From a virus, in IMG/VR virus record IMGVR_UViG_3300025771_000012, positions 1 through 64,000 of that record: 64,000 bases of DNA; one strand, given 5' to 3'. Shown one piece after another: positions 8,794-18,603 of this stretch. Position 1 is the stretch's first letter; every line of letters begins with the position of its first letter. Position numbers and translations under genes: made by a program. Under the pieces are notes generated by a model. That model made no database searches. It was not told where the DNA came from and saw only the letters and a list, made by a program, of their open reading frames with translations.

Positions 8794-10620
8794 TTAGATT
8801 TCGATACTTGCCGTCACATTTGTAAATCCAGCACCAGTGATAATTGTATCTACTTGTAGGTCACCAGTTGTAAGTGTTGTTACAGTTTTTGTAGTTGTAC
8901 CATCACTAAAAGTCATAGAACTACCTTCAATAACTAGTTTAACACTTGTTGCAATTCTTGCACCAGAGGCGTTAATTGCACTCACATTTACAAATGTGTT
9001 AATGTTAGAACCAGCGTATGAATATGATGTATTCTCTGGAGTAATAGAAACAGTAACTGGTAGTGTTGGAGTCAACAAATGAAGTTCTGGGTAATTTTGC
9101 CCAACTTCTCCGTCTTCTTGACAATACCAAATTCTATCTAAAGAATCTCTACCAACTGCAGTAACTATATTTGAAATAGTTGATGTTTCGCCCCAACCAG
9201 TAGAATCGTTCCAAACATAAATTTTAAAACTTGTTTTAAACCAAACACCCAGCATAGTTCTAGAATCATTTAACCAGATCATATTTCTTGCAACTTGCCC
9301 ATAATCTAACTTAGAATGATAAGTAAGAGCTTTAGGGTTTGCTGCATCAACAGAGTAAACAATTACTGTTTTCATTGCTGGGTCAGATTCGGATGAGGTT
9401 TGAATTCTTCCGTCAATAGGAAAATATGCAACATATCTTTGGTTGTTACTAACCCAAGTTTCTGTATGCGCCAAATTACATCTCATGTTACTTGTATCAA
9501 AGGTCGAAGATTGTAGGGCGACATGTGCAGTACTTTTATCTCCAGTAATTGAAATATCTGTTTCAATTGCAAAAGTATCATCTGCAAGATTCCAAGTAAC
9601 TACCATTGGATAGAAATCTCCATATGAATCCCAATATCCTTTATAGAATGCCTTCTTTCCAGCATCTCTTGGGTCAGTAAATGTCTTAGAACATGTGTGC
9701 CAAAATTGATCGTTATTTAAATTATAACCACCTTGATGGGTTCCTGCAGCAACTGTTTGAACATTTTCAAGATGCGCCATTTGTGTCCAAGTTGGTTGGG
9801 TTGATCCCAAAGTCGCCTTAACTATTTTTACACTATTACTCATGGTGCCGCCTTGAGAATATGTTCCACATAAAAGAGGCATTCCATCTACTTGTGAATT
9901 ACCAAGCACTTGAACACTCCAATAACTCCCAAAACCAGATGGTGAATATTGCCAACCCGACCCATAAGAATTTGGCCAACCACTTCCGGCAGTAAGAAAC
10001 ATATAACTGGGGTAGTTTAAGTAACTACCACCGCCGTCAAATTGTGCCATTGCATAAATGTACCCACCATTAGTCCAAGATGGATGTGCCATTGGGTTTC
10101 TTTGATAACTCCATGTTGGATCTGCATCTTGAGATAATCTGACTTCATCTACATATGTGTCATCTGAAATATTTTGTGTATATCCGTCAAGATTAATGGT
10201 ATTACTATGTGACGAGTTCCAGATCGACATTCTTTTGTTTCCATTTCCATCATCATGCTCAGTCCAAGTAGAAAACGAAACTTCGGATTCCATTGTTTCA
10301 TCCATCCATCTCCACGCACTGTCATTTGGAACATTATATTGCGCTTGTGCTGTGGTGTTCCACTCATTTACATGGGTCGTCATTTTCTTTAATAATAACT
10401 GGTTCATGCCAACATCCGTGTTTGCACCTGTCTGATTGCTGCCGTGCCAATTACTCCAACCAGTCCCAATTGTCCAGTTCATTTTTTTGTTGTATTGCGG
10501 AGTAAGACTTGTTTTATCGTGTCTAACCCCAAACATCCACCAACCATCATTACCAGCTCTAGGGTCTTCCATTAGAACTGGTTGGTCATTTTCTCCAGAA
10601 AATTTATATACTTTCGCCAT
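8794..10620 (-). CDS. Virion structural protein, propeller-like body with Ig-like C-terminus (cassette copy 2)
   Basis: This 608-aa protein has no name I can give it with confidence. It is rich in Trp, Tyr, Ser and Asn, with irregular repeated beta segments suggestive of a propeller (for example VVTWNLADDTFAIETDISIT and ARNMIWLNDSRTMLGVW). The last 90 residues look like an invasin/Big-type Ig domain: VSITPENTSYSYAGSN through SVKLVIEGSSMTFSDGTTTK to ITGAGFTNVTASIEI. It is clearly paralogous over the C-terminal 350 residues to the 604-aa gene at 16777-18591 (both have VDAANPK or VDAADPK followed by RNM[IV][WF]LNDSRTM). It lies 12 bp before the glycine-rich adhesin gene and 3 bp after an 85-aa gene. 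A fibre or receptor-binding role is inferred. Confidence 0.6.
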   Translation of the reverse strand: MAKVYKFSGENDQPVLMEDPRAGNDGWWMFGVRHDKTSLTPQYNKKMNWTIGTGWSNWHGSNQTGANTDVGMNQLLLKKMTTHVNEWNTTAQAQYNVPNDSAWRWMDETMESEVSFSTWTEHDDGNGNKRMSIWNSSHSNTINLDGYTQNISDDTYVDEVRLSQDADPTWSYQRNPMAHPSWTNGGYIYAMAQFDGGGSYLNYPSYMFLTAGSGWPNSYGSGWQYSPSGFGSYWSVQVLGNSQVDGMPLLCGTYSQGGTMSNSVKIVKATLGSTQPTWTQMAHLENVQTVAAGTHQGGYNLNNDQFWHTCSKTFTDPRDAGKKAFYKGYWDSYGDFYPMVVTWNLADDTFAIETDISITGDKSTAHVALQSSTFDTSNMRCNLAHTETWVSNNQRYVAYFPIDGRIQTSSESDPAMKTVIVYSVDAANPKALTYHSKLDYGQVARNMIWLNDSRTMLGVWFKTSFKIYVWNDSTGWGETSTISNIVTAVGRDSLDRIWYCQEDGEVGQNYPELHLLTPTLPVTVSITPENTSYSYAGSNINTFVNVSAINASGARIATSVKLVIEGSSMTFSDGTTTKTVTTLTTGDLQVDTIITGAGFTNVTASIEI

Positions 10621-10623
10621 TTT

Positions 10624-10881
10624 TTATGCTCCTTGATGTTGATTGTCTGATTTAAACCACGCAACACCTTCATCTAAATCTTTCCATGCACTTCTTGAAC
10701 CATCGTTCTCATTTTTCCATGGTTGATTTAAGATTAATGTCTCGTTTTCGCCATCAATTATCCATACTTTTAAAGTACCGTCCTCAAGAATGGCTCTATG
10801 TGGCGTTGATTCTGTAGATTCTTCCACTTCGTTTGTTTCTTCGTTCAAAATATGAACTTCTTTGATTATATCAAAATTCAT
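10624..10881 (-). CDS. Small acidic protein, paralogue of the 75-aa gene (cassette copy 2)
   Basis: This 85-aa protein starts MNFDIIKEVHILNEETNEVE. It has a C-terminal pattern QPW, DGSR, SAW, DEG and AWFK that matches the 75-aa protein at 18604-18831 (QPW, GDGSR, SW, DE and TWFK). It sits at the same place in both adhesin cassettes, directly before the propeller-like gene, only 3 bp away. Such a fixed pairing suggests a partner or assembly factor for that large protein, but this is inference. No signal peptide or membrane segment is visible. The function is unknown. Confidence 0.6.
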   Translation of the reverse strand: MNFDIIKEVHILNEETNEVEESTESTPHRAILEDGTLKVWIIDGENETLILNQPWKNENDGSRSAWKDLDEGVAWFKSDNQHQGA

Positions 10882-10915
10882 TTTTATCTCCTAATTTTTT
10901 TTAAAATTTTTCTAC

Positions 10916-10923
10916 TATTTATA
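10916..10923 (-). promoter_or_regulatory. T4-type late promoter
   Basis: An exact TATAAATA on the minus strand lies 35 bp before the 85-aa gene. It could drive the 85-aa, 608-aa, glycine-rich, 455-aa and 850-aa genes, which are spaced by only 3-12 bp. Confidence 0.78.
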
Positions 10924-10929
10924 AATTGT

Positions 10930-13008
10930 TTATGTTTGTCTATATTTGAATTGAACTACTAAATCTTCACCTTTATTCGTTGTTCCAATAGATGTTATAT
11001 CTACTGTTATGTAATCGCCTTCCACCATAGGAAACTCTGGTGCAGAAACAACACTGGAAAATTGTCCCGCTAAAATTGAACTGGATTTAACAGTAGAACC
11101 GTTTTTCTTAATTTGAATTGATATATTAGAATCTGCAGAAGATGAAACCTTTGTGTTGATACCAGTTACTAGTAGATCGAAGGGAGCATACCATCGTGCG
11201 GTGCCAGTTACTAATTGCAATTCGCCTTGTTGATTTAGATTTGTGATGAATGTAGTTTGTTCTTTTACTTTTGTAAGATTTGTGACAGTATCATCATTTA
11301 CTTTTTCTACAATTTTATCTTCCGCAAGTTCTCCAATTCTTTCTTGAATTACTGGAGTTTTAGTAATATAATCGCCCATATCTTGTGGAACAAATTCAGA
11401 TAGAGAAGAGTCGTAAACTAAACAAGATTGTCCTGCAATTGAAGGCCTCTGTTTAATTTCTACTGGAACAGAATGATCTTCTTGATCGTGTTGGAAATAT
11501 ACAACATAATTGCCTGCACCATTCGTTTCTACTTCAAGATTCTTGATGGTTAACATACCTCTCATAGAACTGTGATTTCCACACTGATAATACAAAACAT
11601 CTGGAGCATCATTTGGAACAACAAATTGAACTGTACCAGAATCATTCCTAGAACCTGTCACTCCATTGGTATATTCATCAACATACTGCCCCTGCGCCCA
11701 GTTTGTTCCATCATCTTGAGTTAAATAAAATGGATGTCCAGAAACACTAGAGTCTAAATTGAATGTATATGTACCACCCCTATAAAGAGGGCCAATATCT
11801 GGATTATCTCCCATTGTAATACCACTAAATGTATATGCACCAGAGTTTGCAAATTCAACATCATATACTAAATTTGGTGCAACTAAAGTTGGTAATGTGA
11901 TTGTAGATGGAACACTAATGTTTAATCTTTGAACTTCTGTTGCATTATCTCCATTAACACCTTCAAATGTAATATTTTGAACATTTAAAGTTGATGTTGC
12001 CCACGATACTAAATTGTCTGTGCCTGCACCTTCAATCCACTTAAGATAAATTTTATGAGTTTGAGTCATCGAACCATGAAGTTCATGTGCTGCAAAGTTA
12101 AATAAAGTATATGTGCCTGCAATGTAAATTGGAACGCCTGATTGCACCTGATTTAAAATAGTTGATCTTGCATACGGAAGGGCACCTGATTTCCATGTCC
12201 ATAACCATGGAGTACTATGACCAGCTGCCGGTGCATCTACCGCCATCTCTAGTACTTCTGGATTGGGTTCCAGTCTAACATTCGTCATCTGTCCTATTTC
12301 AGTAGGAACAACTGCACCATCAATCAATGACCCAGAAGGGAGTTGTAAAAGTCCTTCATTATTTACGGAAATTTCTACATCACCAATATAAAGAGTATTA
12401 CCACTCAAATATAAATCACGAAATCTATTTGTTGTAGAACCCAGATCATATGCAGAATCTGAGTTTGGAATTATGTGCCCCGCTAATGTTGTAGCAGCAA
12501 GAGTTTTATTTGAAAGAGTCTCTGTACCAGTTTGTGTTACATATCCTGCAAGGTCTGACGCTTCTAGTTTATTTGCAAGTGATGCGGTGATATTTGTTGC
12601 GAAGTTTGCGTCATCTCCAATCGCAGCCGCAAGTTCGTTAAGAGTATCTAATGTGCCTGGCGCAGTGTCTACTAAATTAGAAATTGCGGTATTGATATCT
12701 GTCTGAGTTGCAAATGAAACTGCAGAACCACCAGATGGTGTTACTTCAAAAACTCCATTATTATCAGAAATAACAAGATCGCCGATTGTAATAGAGTTTC
12801 CACTTAGATATAAATCACGAAATCTTTGTGTATTAGAACCTAAATCATATGTCTCGTTTGCATCTGGTAAAACATGTCCAGTGACAACTGGTGGTATGGA
12901 TGTATAAGATTTTTGCCATGCAGTAGTGGTGGAATTGTAAACATACACAATTCCATTGGAAGTAAAACTATCACCATTAGATGGATTGTCTGGAAAATTT
13001 ACTGCCAT
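10930..13008 (-). CDS. Tail fibre-like protein with cupredoxin-like domain (cassette copy 2)
   Basis: This 692-aa protein starts with the shared fibre module (MAVNFPDNPSNGDSFTSNGI, ending near W32). Two modules of the form YDLGSNTQRFRDLYLSGN follow within the first 215 residues, separated by LDTLNELAAAIGDD. A middle segment contains FAAHELHGSMTQTHKIYLKW. Residues about 375-495 look like a cupredoxin fold: SGHPFYL with H425 and YYQCGNHSSMRGM with C476, H479 and M482/M485, the residue types that hold copper in blue-copper proteins. The C-terminal 100 residues, with RWYAPFDLLVTGI and GDYITVDITSIGTTNKG, look like a small jelly roll. It is paralogous to the 559-aa gene at 18862-20541. Copper binding is untested; the fold may only be structural. 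Confidence 0.65.
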   Translation of the reverse strand: MAVNFPDNPSNGDSFTSNGIVYVYNSTTTAWQKSYTSIPPVVTGHVLPDANETYDLGSNTQRFRDLYLSGNSITIGDLVISDNNGVFEVTPSGGSAVSFATQTDINTAISNLVDTAPGTLDTLNELAAAIGDDANFATNITASLANKLEASDLAGYVTQTGTETLSNKTLAATTLAGHIIPNSDSAYDLGSTTNRFRDLYLSGNTLYIGDVEISVNNEGLLQLPSGSLIDGAVVPTEIGQMTNVRLEPNPEVLEMAVDAPAAGHSTPWLWTWKSGALPYARSTILNQVQSGVPIYIAGTYTLFNFAAHELHGSMTQTHKIYLKWIEGAGTDNLVSWATSTLNVQNITFEGVNGDNATEVQRLNISVPSTITLPTLVAPNLVYDVEFANSGAYTFSGITMGDNPDIGPLYRGGTYTFNLDSSVSGHPFYLTQDDGTNWAQGQYVDEYTNGVTGSRNDSGTVQFVVPNDAPDVLYYQCGNHSSMRGMLTIKNLEVETNGAGNYVVYFQHDQEDHSVPVEIKQRPSIAGQSCLVYDSSLSEFVPQDMGDYITKTPVIQERIGELAEDKIVEKVNDDTVTNLTKVKEQTTFITNLNQQGELQLVTGTARWYAPFDLLVTGINTKVSSSADSNISIQIKKNGSTVKSSSILAGQFSSVVSAPEFPMVEGDYITVDITSIGTTNKGEDLVVQFKYRQT
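12032..12100. repeat. 69-bp exact repeat, copy 1 (copy 2 at 19964-20032)
   Basis: These 69 bases are identical to 19964-20032 although the genes around them have diverged. The stretch encodes the HELHGSMTQTHKIYLKWIE region of the two cupredoxin-containing fibre proteins. Confidence 0.95.
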
Positions 13009-13028
13009 CTTGTTCCTCTTTTATGAAC

Positions 13029-13036
13029 TATTTATA
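13029..13036 (-). promoter_or_regulatory. T4-type late promoter
   Basis: An exact TATAAATA on the minus strand lies 21 bp before the ATG of the 692-aa fibre gene. It marks the start of the second adhesin cassette. Confidence 0.78.
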
Positions 13037-13044
13037 ATCCGTTA

Positions 13045-15486
13045 TTAGCCTTTTAGTGATTCTGTAGGCGGTGTAAAGTTTGCGGTGTATCTTGCGAGAC
13101 CTTTGGAGATGCGGAAGTCTTGTAGATAACCATAGAGAAAGTTAGAATTACTATTATGATATTTTCCTATGCTCCCAGCCGAATTTCCGACATAATTGAG
13201 TGAATCGGCATATGTTCCAATTGACGAGCCATTGACATAAAGAGTAGTTGTTCCGTTATTTTTTACTATAGCAAAGTGATACCAAGTATTAGTTGATGGA
13301 TTAACTCCACTATATATTCTATAGTTGGTATCGGTGATATATCTCCAATCCCCATCTTGAATAGCTAAAGCCGGATTTGTATTAGTACTAGCTCTAAAAT
13401 CAAAAACATATGAAGTTGATGTACTAATAAAATATACCCAACCTTCAATTGTCCAGTTTCCAGTTCCTAATGCTTCATGGTTAACTACAACATAATCCCC
13501 GTTACCATCAAAATACATTGACTTAGAATCAGCAAACTTAACTTGAGTAGTTGAGCCAGTAGTGTTTCCAACAAGCTTTAGGTTAGCGTTTTGAGACTTA
13601 TCTATGATGGAAGCGTCTGTTCCAATTACATGAACCGCTGCGGCCGAAGAACTAACTGGTTCCGTTGGTGGTGTAAAGTTTCCTGTATATACAACTGTAC
13701 CATTAAAAACACGCAAATCAGAAATGTACCCATTAAAGTCACTATCACCAGCGCTACTACTGCCAATTAAAATTGCTTTATCCCCTGTTCCTGTTGCGCT
13801 TCCTGTACTTGTGTATATTCCAACAGATTCACCATTGATATACATAGTAAATGTACTTCCTGATCTAGTAACAGCCACATGATACCACACATTATCATAT
13901 ATTGGGCCACTGGCAATTAACATTGCATTACCCCCAATGCCTTGCATTGCTAAACATATAGAATCATTATCATCATTGTGTTTGTATAATATCGACAATT
14001 GACTTGATCCCCACGGAGTGTTCTGTGGGCCAATTTGTAATACTCTTGGATAATTACGGGCTTTACTAATACCATATACCCAACAATCTATAGTAAAATC
14101 GTTAGTATCAAGTGTTAGTTCAGAGGCTAATGCACTTTGAACATATTGTCCCGATCCACCACTTGTTGCAGTAGAACCACTGGTAGCAAAATAAATTGAA
14201 CCACCGTGATCTGCTGCAGAGTATTCTTCATAATCATATGGACTAAATGGTTTTGTTGAAGTGTTGCCGTTTACTGTGATTGAATGATCGTTAGTCGATC
14301 CATCTGCTATGTAAGGTAGGTGACAAGTGAGTAGGCTAGTATTGGTGATTGCTGTTAAGCGTTTTGTTGGTGGAGTAAAAGTGGAAGTGTAGACGGCTGT
14401 ACCTTTTACTATACGCACATCTGTCATATAGCCCGTAATTGGAAACGAAGATGTAACAACTCCGGCGCCCACTTCAACAGCGTATGAGCCTGGATTAAGA
14501 GATGTTGAGATAGTACCAGATACTTTTTCAACTCCGTCCACATATATTTTCGTAGTAGAACTATTTCTTACAACAGTTATATGATGCCATGTATTATTCG
14601 TAAGCCCAGTAGTAGTTGCTTGTATGTAAGACGTTGTGCCACCATCAGTGTAATAAAATCTTAAATTGTTGTTGCCATTATTTTTATATAATCTCCATCC
14701 ACCATTTTGAGCGTAACCTCTACTTATAAACGCTAACCAAGTACTGTTTACATCTGGAATATTAATCCACGTTTCAATTGTGAAATCACCAGTACCAAAG
14801 TCGAAACTTGTATTGGAAGGGGCTGTAATATAATCCCCACTTCCATCAAAATAAGTGCTATAACCCCCGCTGCGATAAGGACTAAATGAACTTGATGTAG
14901 GTGCATTTATAGGCGAAAGTGTTAATGCATTTGTTGAAGAATCTGTAAAACTACTATTATCTGATGTATCTACCGCTGTTGCTAATAAAGTTGTGTAATT
15001 ACTATTTAAAATCTGAAATTGCAGAGTTATAGATGTATTTGTACTCACCACTCCATTCACACCATCAGTTGCGTTTATGGTTAAAGTAAATGTACCAGCG
15101 TCTGCTTCTGTAGTGCTAGGTGTAATAGTAAATACATTATCTGATTGACTCACTGTAGCAATAGAGCCCAACCCACTCGTAGAATAACTCCATGTCAAAG
15201 GGAATCCTTCTGGGTCTGTCGAAACAGCAGTAATAACTGTAGGTGTTCCATCTACAACGAGTGAATAAGTTCCATTCACTCCAGTGATTGCACTTGGAGA
15301 ATCGTTTTGTACTGTAGCAATCTTATACCAACCAGTTCCAGCATACACATAGATGTTGTTATTTGATTGTACAAACGCCTGAGCCCCGTCAGTTCCTGTT
15401 GCTGCAATCAATGCATTCATATCTGTATAGACAGTTGTACCACTGCTACCACTGCTTGCATATCTTATACTTGAGTAATTCGTCAT
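13045..15486 (-). CDS. LamG-domain adhesin lacking its N-terminal module (cassette copy 1)
   Basis: This 813-aa frame is the paralogue of the 850-aa gene. It has a cadherin/Ig-like segment (QNDSPSAITGVNGTYSLVVD) and three LamG-like domains marked by YFDGSGDYI, WHHITVVRNS, GYMTDVRIVKGTAVYTS, then WYHVAVTRSGS, GYISDLRVFNG, then WYHFAIVKNNG and GYLQDFRISKGLARYTA. The first ATG (15486) is preceded in the same frame by a single TAA, and before that by a 25-codon frame encoding the usual fibre N-terminal module. The ATG at 15486 has no good ribosome-binding site of its own. The main frame therefore looks like the body of a formerly longer gene of about 839 codons. It may be translated by re-initiation or readthrough, or the stop may be a sequence error. 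Confidence 0.72.
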   Translation of the reverse strand: MTNYSSIRYASSGSSGTTVYTDMNALIAATGTDGAQAFVQSNNNIYVYAGTGWYKIATVQNDSPSAITGVNGTYSLVVDGTPTVITAVSTDPEGFPLTWSYSTSGLGSIATVSQSDNVFTITPSTTEADAGTFTLTINATDGVNGVVSTNTSITLQFQILNSNYTTLLATAVDTSDNSSFTDSSTNALTLSPINAPTSSSFSPYRSGGYSTYFDGSGDYITAPSNTSFDFGTGDFTIETWINIPDVNSTWLAFISRGYAQNGGWRLYKNNGNNNLRFYYTDGGTTSYIQATTTGLTNNTWHHITVVRNSSTTKIYVDGVEKVSGTISTSLNPGSYAVEVGAGVVTSSFPITGYMTDVRIVKGTAVYTSTFTPPTKRLTAITNTSLLTCHLPYIADGSTNDHSITVNGNTSTKPFSPYDYEEYSAADHGGSIYFATSGSTATSGGSGQYVQSALASELTLDTNDFTIDCWVYGISKARNYPRVLQIGPQNTPWGSSQLSILYKHNDDNDSICLAMQGIGGNAMLIASGPIYDNVWYHVAVTRSGSTFTMYINGESVGIYTSTGSATGTGDKAILIGSSSAGDSDFNGYISDLRVFNGTVVYTGNFTPPTEPVSSSAAAVHVIGTDASIIDKSQNANLKLVGNTTGSTTQVKFADSKSMYFDGNGDYVVVNHEALGTGNWTIEGWVYFISTSTSYVFDFRASTNTNPALAIQDGDWRYITDTNYRIYSGVNPSTNTWYHFAIVKNNGTTTLYVNGSSIGTYADSLNYVGNSAGSIGKYHNSNSNFLYGYLQDFRISKGLARYTANFTPPTESLKG

Positions 15487-15564
15487 TTAACGATCCGTCC
15501 ATGTTTTAGAACCTACAACATGAATATCACCGTCAGAGGGAGATGTAGGAAAGTTGATAGCCAT
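15487..15564 (-). CDS. 25-aa fibre N-terminal module cut off by an in-frame stop
   Basis: The ATG at 15564 follows AAGGAG (15572-15577) with ideal spacing. The frame encodes MAINFPTSPSDGDIHVVGSK and then TWTDR before TAA. This is the same N-terminal module that starts the 850-, 692- and 559-aa fibre genes. The next codon after the stop is the ATG of the 813-aa LamG gene, in the same frame, so one stop codon separates module and body. The ribosome-binding site overlaps the stop of the 394-aa gene upstream. Confidence 0.6.
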   Translation of the reverse strand: MAINFPTSPSDGDIHVVGSKTWTDR

Positions 15565-15575
15565 TTATCATCTCC

Positions 15576-16760
15576 TTAGTACCATGTTTGAATTTCTGTG
15601 ACTGTTCCACCACCGCCACCTTCACCTTCGGCTCCAGTACTGTCAATAATTCTTGCACTAGTGTGACTTCTAGTTCCAGATTGTAACTTATTTAATTCAT
15701 TTAAATCGTAGGGAGTTAAATTACTGAAACTTCCTACTGAAATTCTTTTTTCTGTATTAAAGAATCCATCGTCTGGTAAGTTAGAAATAAGATCTTTTCT
15801 TGATGTGATACTTATTTCATCAAAATAAACAAAGCGATCTTGTTCATCTACAGTCTTTAGTGTCAATCTTTCTGCTGGTAAAGTATTTGGTAAAATTTGT
15901 TTTGATGTAGTTATAACATTAGTAGAGATTATATCTCCAATTTTAATGTTTAAACTGTGATTGAATGTGGTAGACTCCTCATATTCTTCCACCATCAATC
16001 CTGCCGTTGGAACTGTCGTTGTTCTATCTGGATCAAACATATACATTGCAGAATTGTTATCGAATGTATATGTTCCTGCTGTAAAAGTTCTTTCGTAAAC
16101 AACCTCATCTGATGAACTGTCTTGTAAAATATTTCCAGCATTTCCAATACTTGTCCAACCAGTTGTATCAACTGCGTTCCAGTTTGTCTGCCTTATCATA
16201 TAAACAGTTGTTGTAAATGCAAAGGTAATATCAATTGCGTCACTCGTATTAATTTCTTGGGTTGTCACAAGTCCTTGCAAATCAACTCCAATATTTGATT
16301 GAGTATTCTGTAAATTATTATATGTAGTCCAGTTATTTACTGGTATTTTTAACTGCAATCCATTCACGGCAATTCCAAGTGGTTGAGCCCAACTTGAAGA
16401 CAATGTAATTCCACAGTTTGCAACACTTAAAGTATCAGTTGACGAAACTTGTTGATCTCCACCAGTAGAATTAATTGTGTAATATCCAAGTCCAAAGGTA
16501 TGTGTGTTTGGTGTTTCAAAGGGTGCGGAATCAGTTTCTACCAATAAAGGTAATGTTTCAAGAACAACCGAATAATTTGGATTACTTCTTGAAACATTGA
16601 TAGTTGTTATCGATTGATTTTCTGGGTCACCTACATATTTGTCTGTTGGCAAGGAAGACCATGTATCACTAGTATCAGAGACATTTAGGTTGAATTTACC
16701 AAAATGTACTCCGATACCTTGTGTGTCTCCACCTTGTGACCTAATACTAATTGCACCCAT
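15576..16760 (-). CDS. Virion structural protein of unknown function (cassette copy 1)
   Basis: This 394-aa protein begins MGAISIRSQGGDTQGIGVHF and has alternating short hydrophobic and polar stretches typical of beta-structured fibre proteins. The last 80 residues, with RISVGSFSNLTPYDLNELNK and a run of five glycines before VTEIQTWY, resemble the end of the glycine-rich adhesin at 6696-8781 (DRKSFEQLTDENDPR and IQSWSS). It occupies the same slot in its cassette, between the propeller-like gene and the LamG gene. It therefore looks like the counterpart of the adhesin with most of the glycine-rich central domain missing or replaced. I do not recognise a named family. Confidence 0.55.
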   Translation of the reverse strand: MGAISIRSQGGDTQGIGVHFGKFNLNVSDTSDTWSSLPTDKYVGDPENQSITTINVSRSNPNYSVVLETLPLLVETDSAPFETPNTHTFGLGYYTINSTGGDQQVSSTDTLSVANCGITLSSSWAQPLGIAVNGLQLKIPVNNWTTYNNLQNTQSNIGVDLQGLVTTQEINTSDAIDITFAFTTTVYMIRQTNWNAVDTTGWTSIGNAGNILQDSSSDEVVYERTFTAGTYTFDNNSAMYMFDPDRTTTVPTAGLMVEEYEESTTFNHSLNIKIGDIISTNVITTSKQILPNTLPAERLTLKTVDEQDRFVYFDEISITSRKDLISNLPDDGFFNTEKRISVGSFSNLTPYDLNELNKLQSGTRSHTSARIIDSTGAEGEGGGGGTVTEIQTWY

Positions 16761-16776
16761 TGGTTCACCTTAGTAG

Positions 16777-18591
16777 TTAAATCGAAACACTTGCTACAAT
16801 ATCACTCAACCCTGCACCAGTAATTACTACTGCCTGAGATACATCTGCAGTTGTAGATGTTGTTACTGTTGTAGATGTTGAACCACCACCAAAGTTCATA
16901 GTAGAACCATCAATTGTTAATGCAACATCAACTGCAATTCTATCTCCAGATGCATTATATGCACTTATTGAAACGGTTGTGTTAATATCACTTCCTGCGT
17001 AATTATAGTTGGTTGCAGCAGGGGTAATACTAATTTTAACTGGAATAGAAGGAGTAATGATGTGCATTGATGCATAACTGTTGAATGCACCAACTTCAGT
17101 TGCCCAAATTCTATCGGTTGTATCTCTACCCAGTGATGTGAATTTACCAGCATATGTTGTAGTCAAAACCCATCCATCAACATTATTCCAGTTAAAGATA
17201 TAAATTGCATTCTCACCAATCACACCAAACATTGTTCTAGAATCATTCAAGAATACCATATTTCTTGGTGTTGCTGGAATTGTTACTGTAGAGTGATGCG
17301 TCAATTGTTTTGGATCTGCCGCATCCACTTGATATGTTACAACAGTTCTTGCAGTTGGTGTATTATCGTGACATTGATAGAAACCGTGAATTGGGAAAAG
17401 TGATAGATATCTATTTCCAGAAGAAACAAAAGTTTCATTATAGAAATACGCACTCATATCACTATTATCACCTTGTCCGCCTGTGTGGTTATTAAAGTGA
17501 GTAGAACTTACATCACCAGTAATTGTAATATCAGAATTGTTGGTGAATGTATCTGTAGATTTATCCCACTGATACCAGAATGGATGATAATTTAAGTTTG
17601 CATCAAGATATGGAACATAAAAACACTTGTTTCCAGCGCTTGTTGGGTCATCAAATGTGTGGGATGCCCATTTTACATGTCTGCCAATTGTTGTTGTTGC
17701 TCTTGTACCACCATAGTTAGTTCCTGCAGCTGTTGGGGCAGTATTAAATCTATGCAAATCAGTAGTTGTATTCGCACTCACATTGTGTTTTGTGATATAC
17801 TGATCGTGATCGTTGTCTTGATTATTATACAAGTAAATTGGTTTACCATCTACAGTAGACATACCGATATATTGAACACTATACGGAGCTCTCATGGTAG
17901 TATTCCAATTATCATTAGTATCACTATAGTCTAGCATATAGTTTCTTCCCAATCCCATGTGAGGCCTTGCAACATAAGAATCGTGTCTAACCTGTTGGCA
18001 GATATTAGAAACCCATTTTGTACCTACTTCTTCTTCAGTTGCCATTGTTGGCACCATAATTTCACTAGACGAACCCTGCCCGTCATATCCCCAAGAAGTA
18101 GATGGCGATGCTTCATATAATTCTCTTGTTGGATTTAACCAAGAAATTTGACGATACCAATTATAAAACATCGGACGGTTTTGCCAAACATAGAGGTCTG
18201 TACCATCGTCTGCAGTAATTCTCTGCATACCAGTTCCTCTTCTAGACTCTTCCATACTTAAATATTGTAAAAATGGAATATTCGTTACTCTATGGTTTCC
18301 TACTGTGTTGTCTTCTTGATTACAATACGCAACTTCTTTACCAAGCGCCATTGTCGATGCACCATCACCACTTCGTTGTGAGTGGGCATTATCATCGTTT
18401 CTATAAATGTTTTGACCCCACAAAGAATCTTTTGCTTGGCCCGTGTACATATACATAGAACCATTGAAGATAGGAGCAAGGGTTGATTTATTATGTCCTT
18501 CTGATTCTAAATAAATGGTGTTTGTGTTTGGATTAATGTCTTCTAACACTGAACACACATTTCTTTTACTTGCCTGTTTAATCTCTGCCAT
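16777..18591 (-). CDS. Virion structural protein, propeller-like body with Ig-like C-terminus (cassette copy 1)
   Basis: This 604-aa protein is the paralogue of the 608-aa gene at 8794-10620. The N-terminal 230 residues differ strongly and contain many Asn, Tyr and Trp residues (for example MFYNWYRQISWLNP). The C-terminal 350 residues are shared, with FWYQWDKSTDTFTNNSDITI, VDAADPKQLTHHSTV and PRNMVFLNDSRTMFGVIGEN. The end is an Ig-like domain with VKISITPAATNYNYAGSDIN and GAGLSDIVASVSI. A variable front and a conserved back suggest that the N-terminal part contacts a variable target and the C-terminal part attaches to the particle, or the reverse. It lies 12 bp after the 75-aa gene and 16 bp before the 394-aa gene. 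Confidence 0.6.
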   Translation of the reverse strand: MAEIKQASKRNVCSVLEDINPNTNTIYLESEGHNKSTLAPIFNGSMYMYTGQAKDSLWGQNIYRNDDNAHSQRSGDGASTMALGKEVAYCNQEDNTVGNHRVTNIPFLQYLSMEESRRGTGMQRITADDGTDLYVWQNRPMFYNWYRQISWLNPTRELYEASPSTSWGYDGQGSSSEIMVPTMATEEEVGTKWVSNICQQVRHDSYVARPHMGLGRNYMLDYSDTNDNWNTTMRAPYSVQYIGMSTVDGKPIYLYNNQDNDHDQYITKHNVSANTTTDLHRFNTAPTAAGTNYGGTRATTTIGRHVKWASHTFDDPTSAGNKCFYVPYLDANLNYHPFWYQWDKSTDTFTNNSDITITGDVSSTHFNNHTGGQGDNSDMSAYFYNETFVSSGNRYLSLFPIHGFYQCHDNTPTARTVVTYQVDAADPKQLTHHSTVTIPATPRNMVFLNDSRTMFGVIGENAIYIFNWNNVDGWVLTTTYAGKFTSLGRDTTDRIWATEVGAFNSYASMHIITPSIPVKISITPAATNYNYAGSDINTTVSISAYNASGDRIAVDVALTIDGSTMNFGGGSTSTTVTTSTTADVSQAVVITGAGLSDIVASVSI

Positions 18592-18603
18592 TTTCTCCGC
18601 TCC

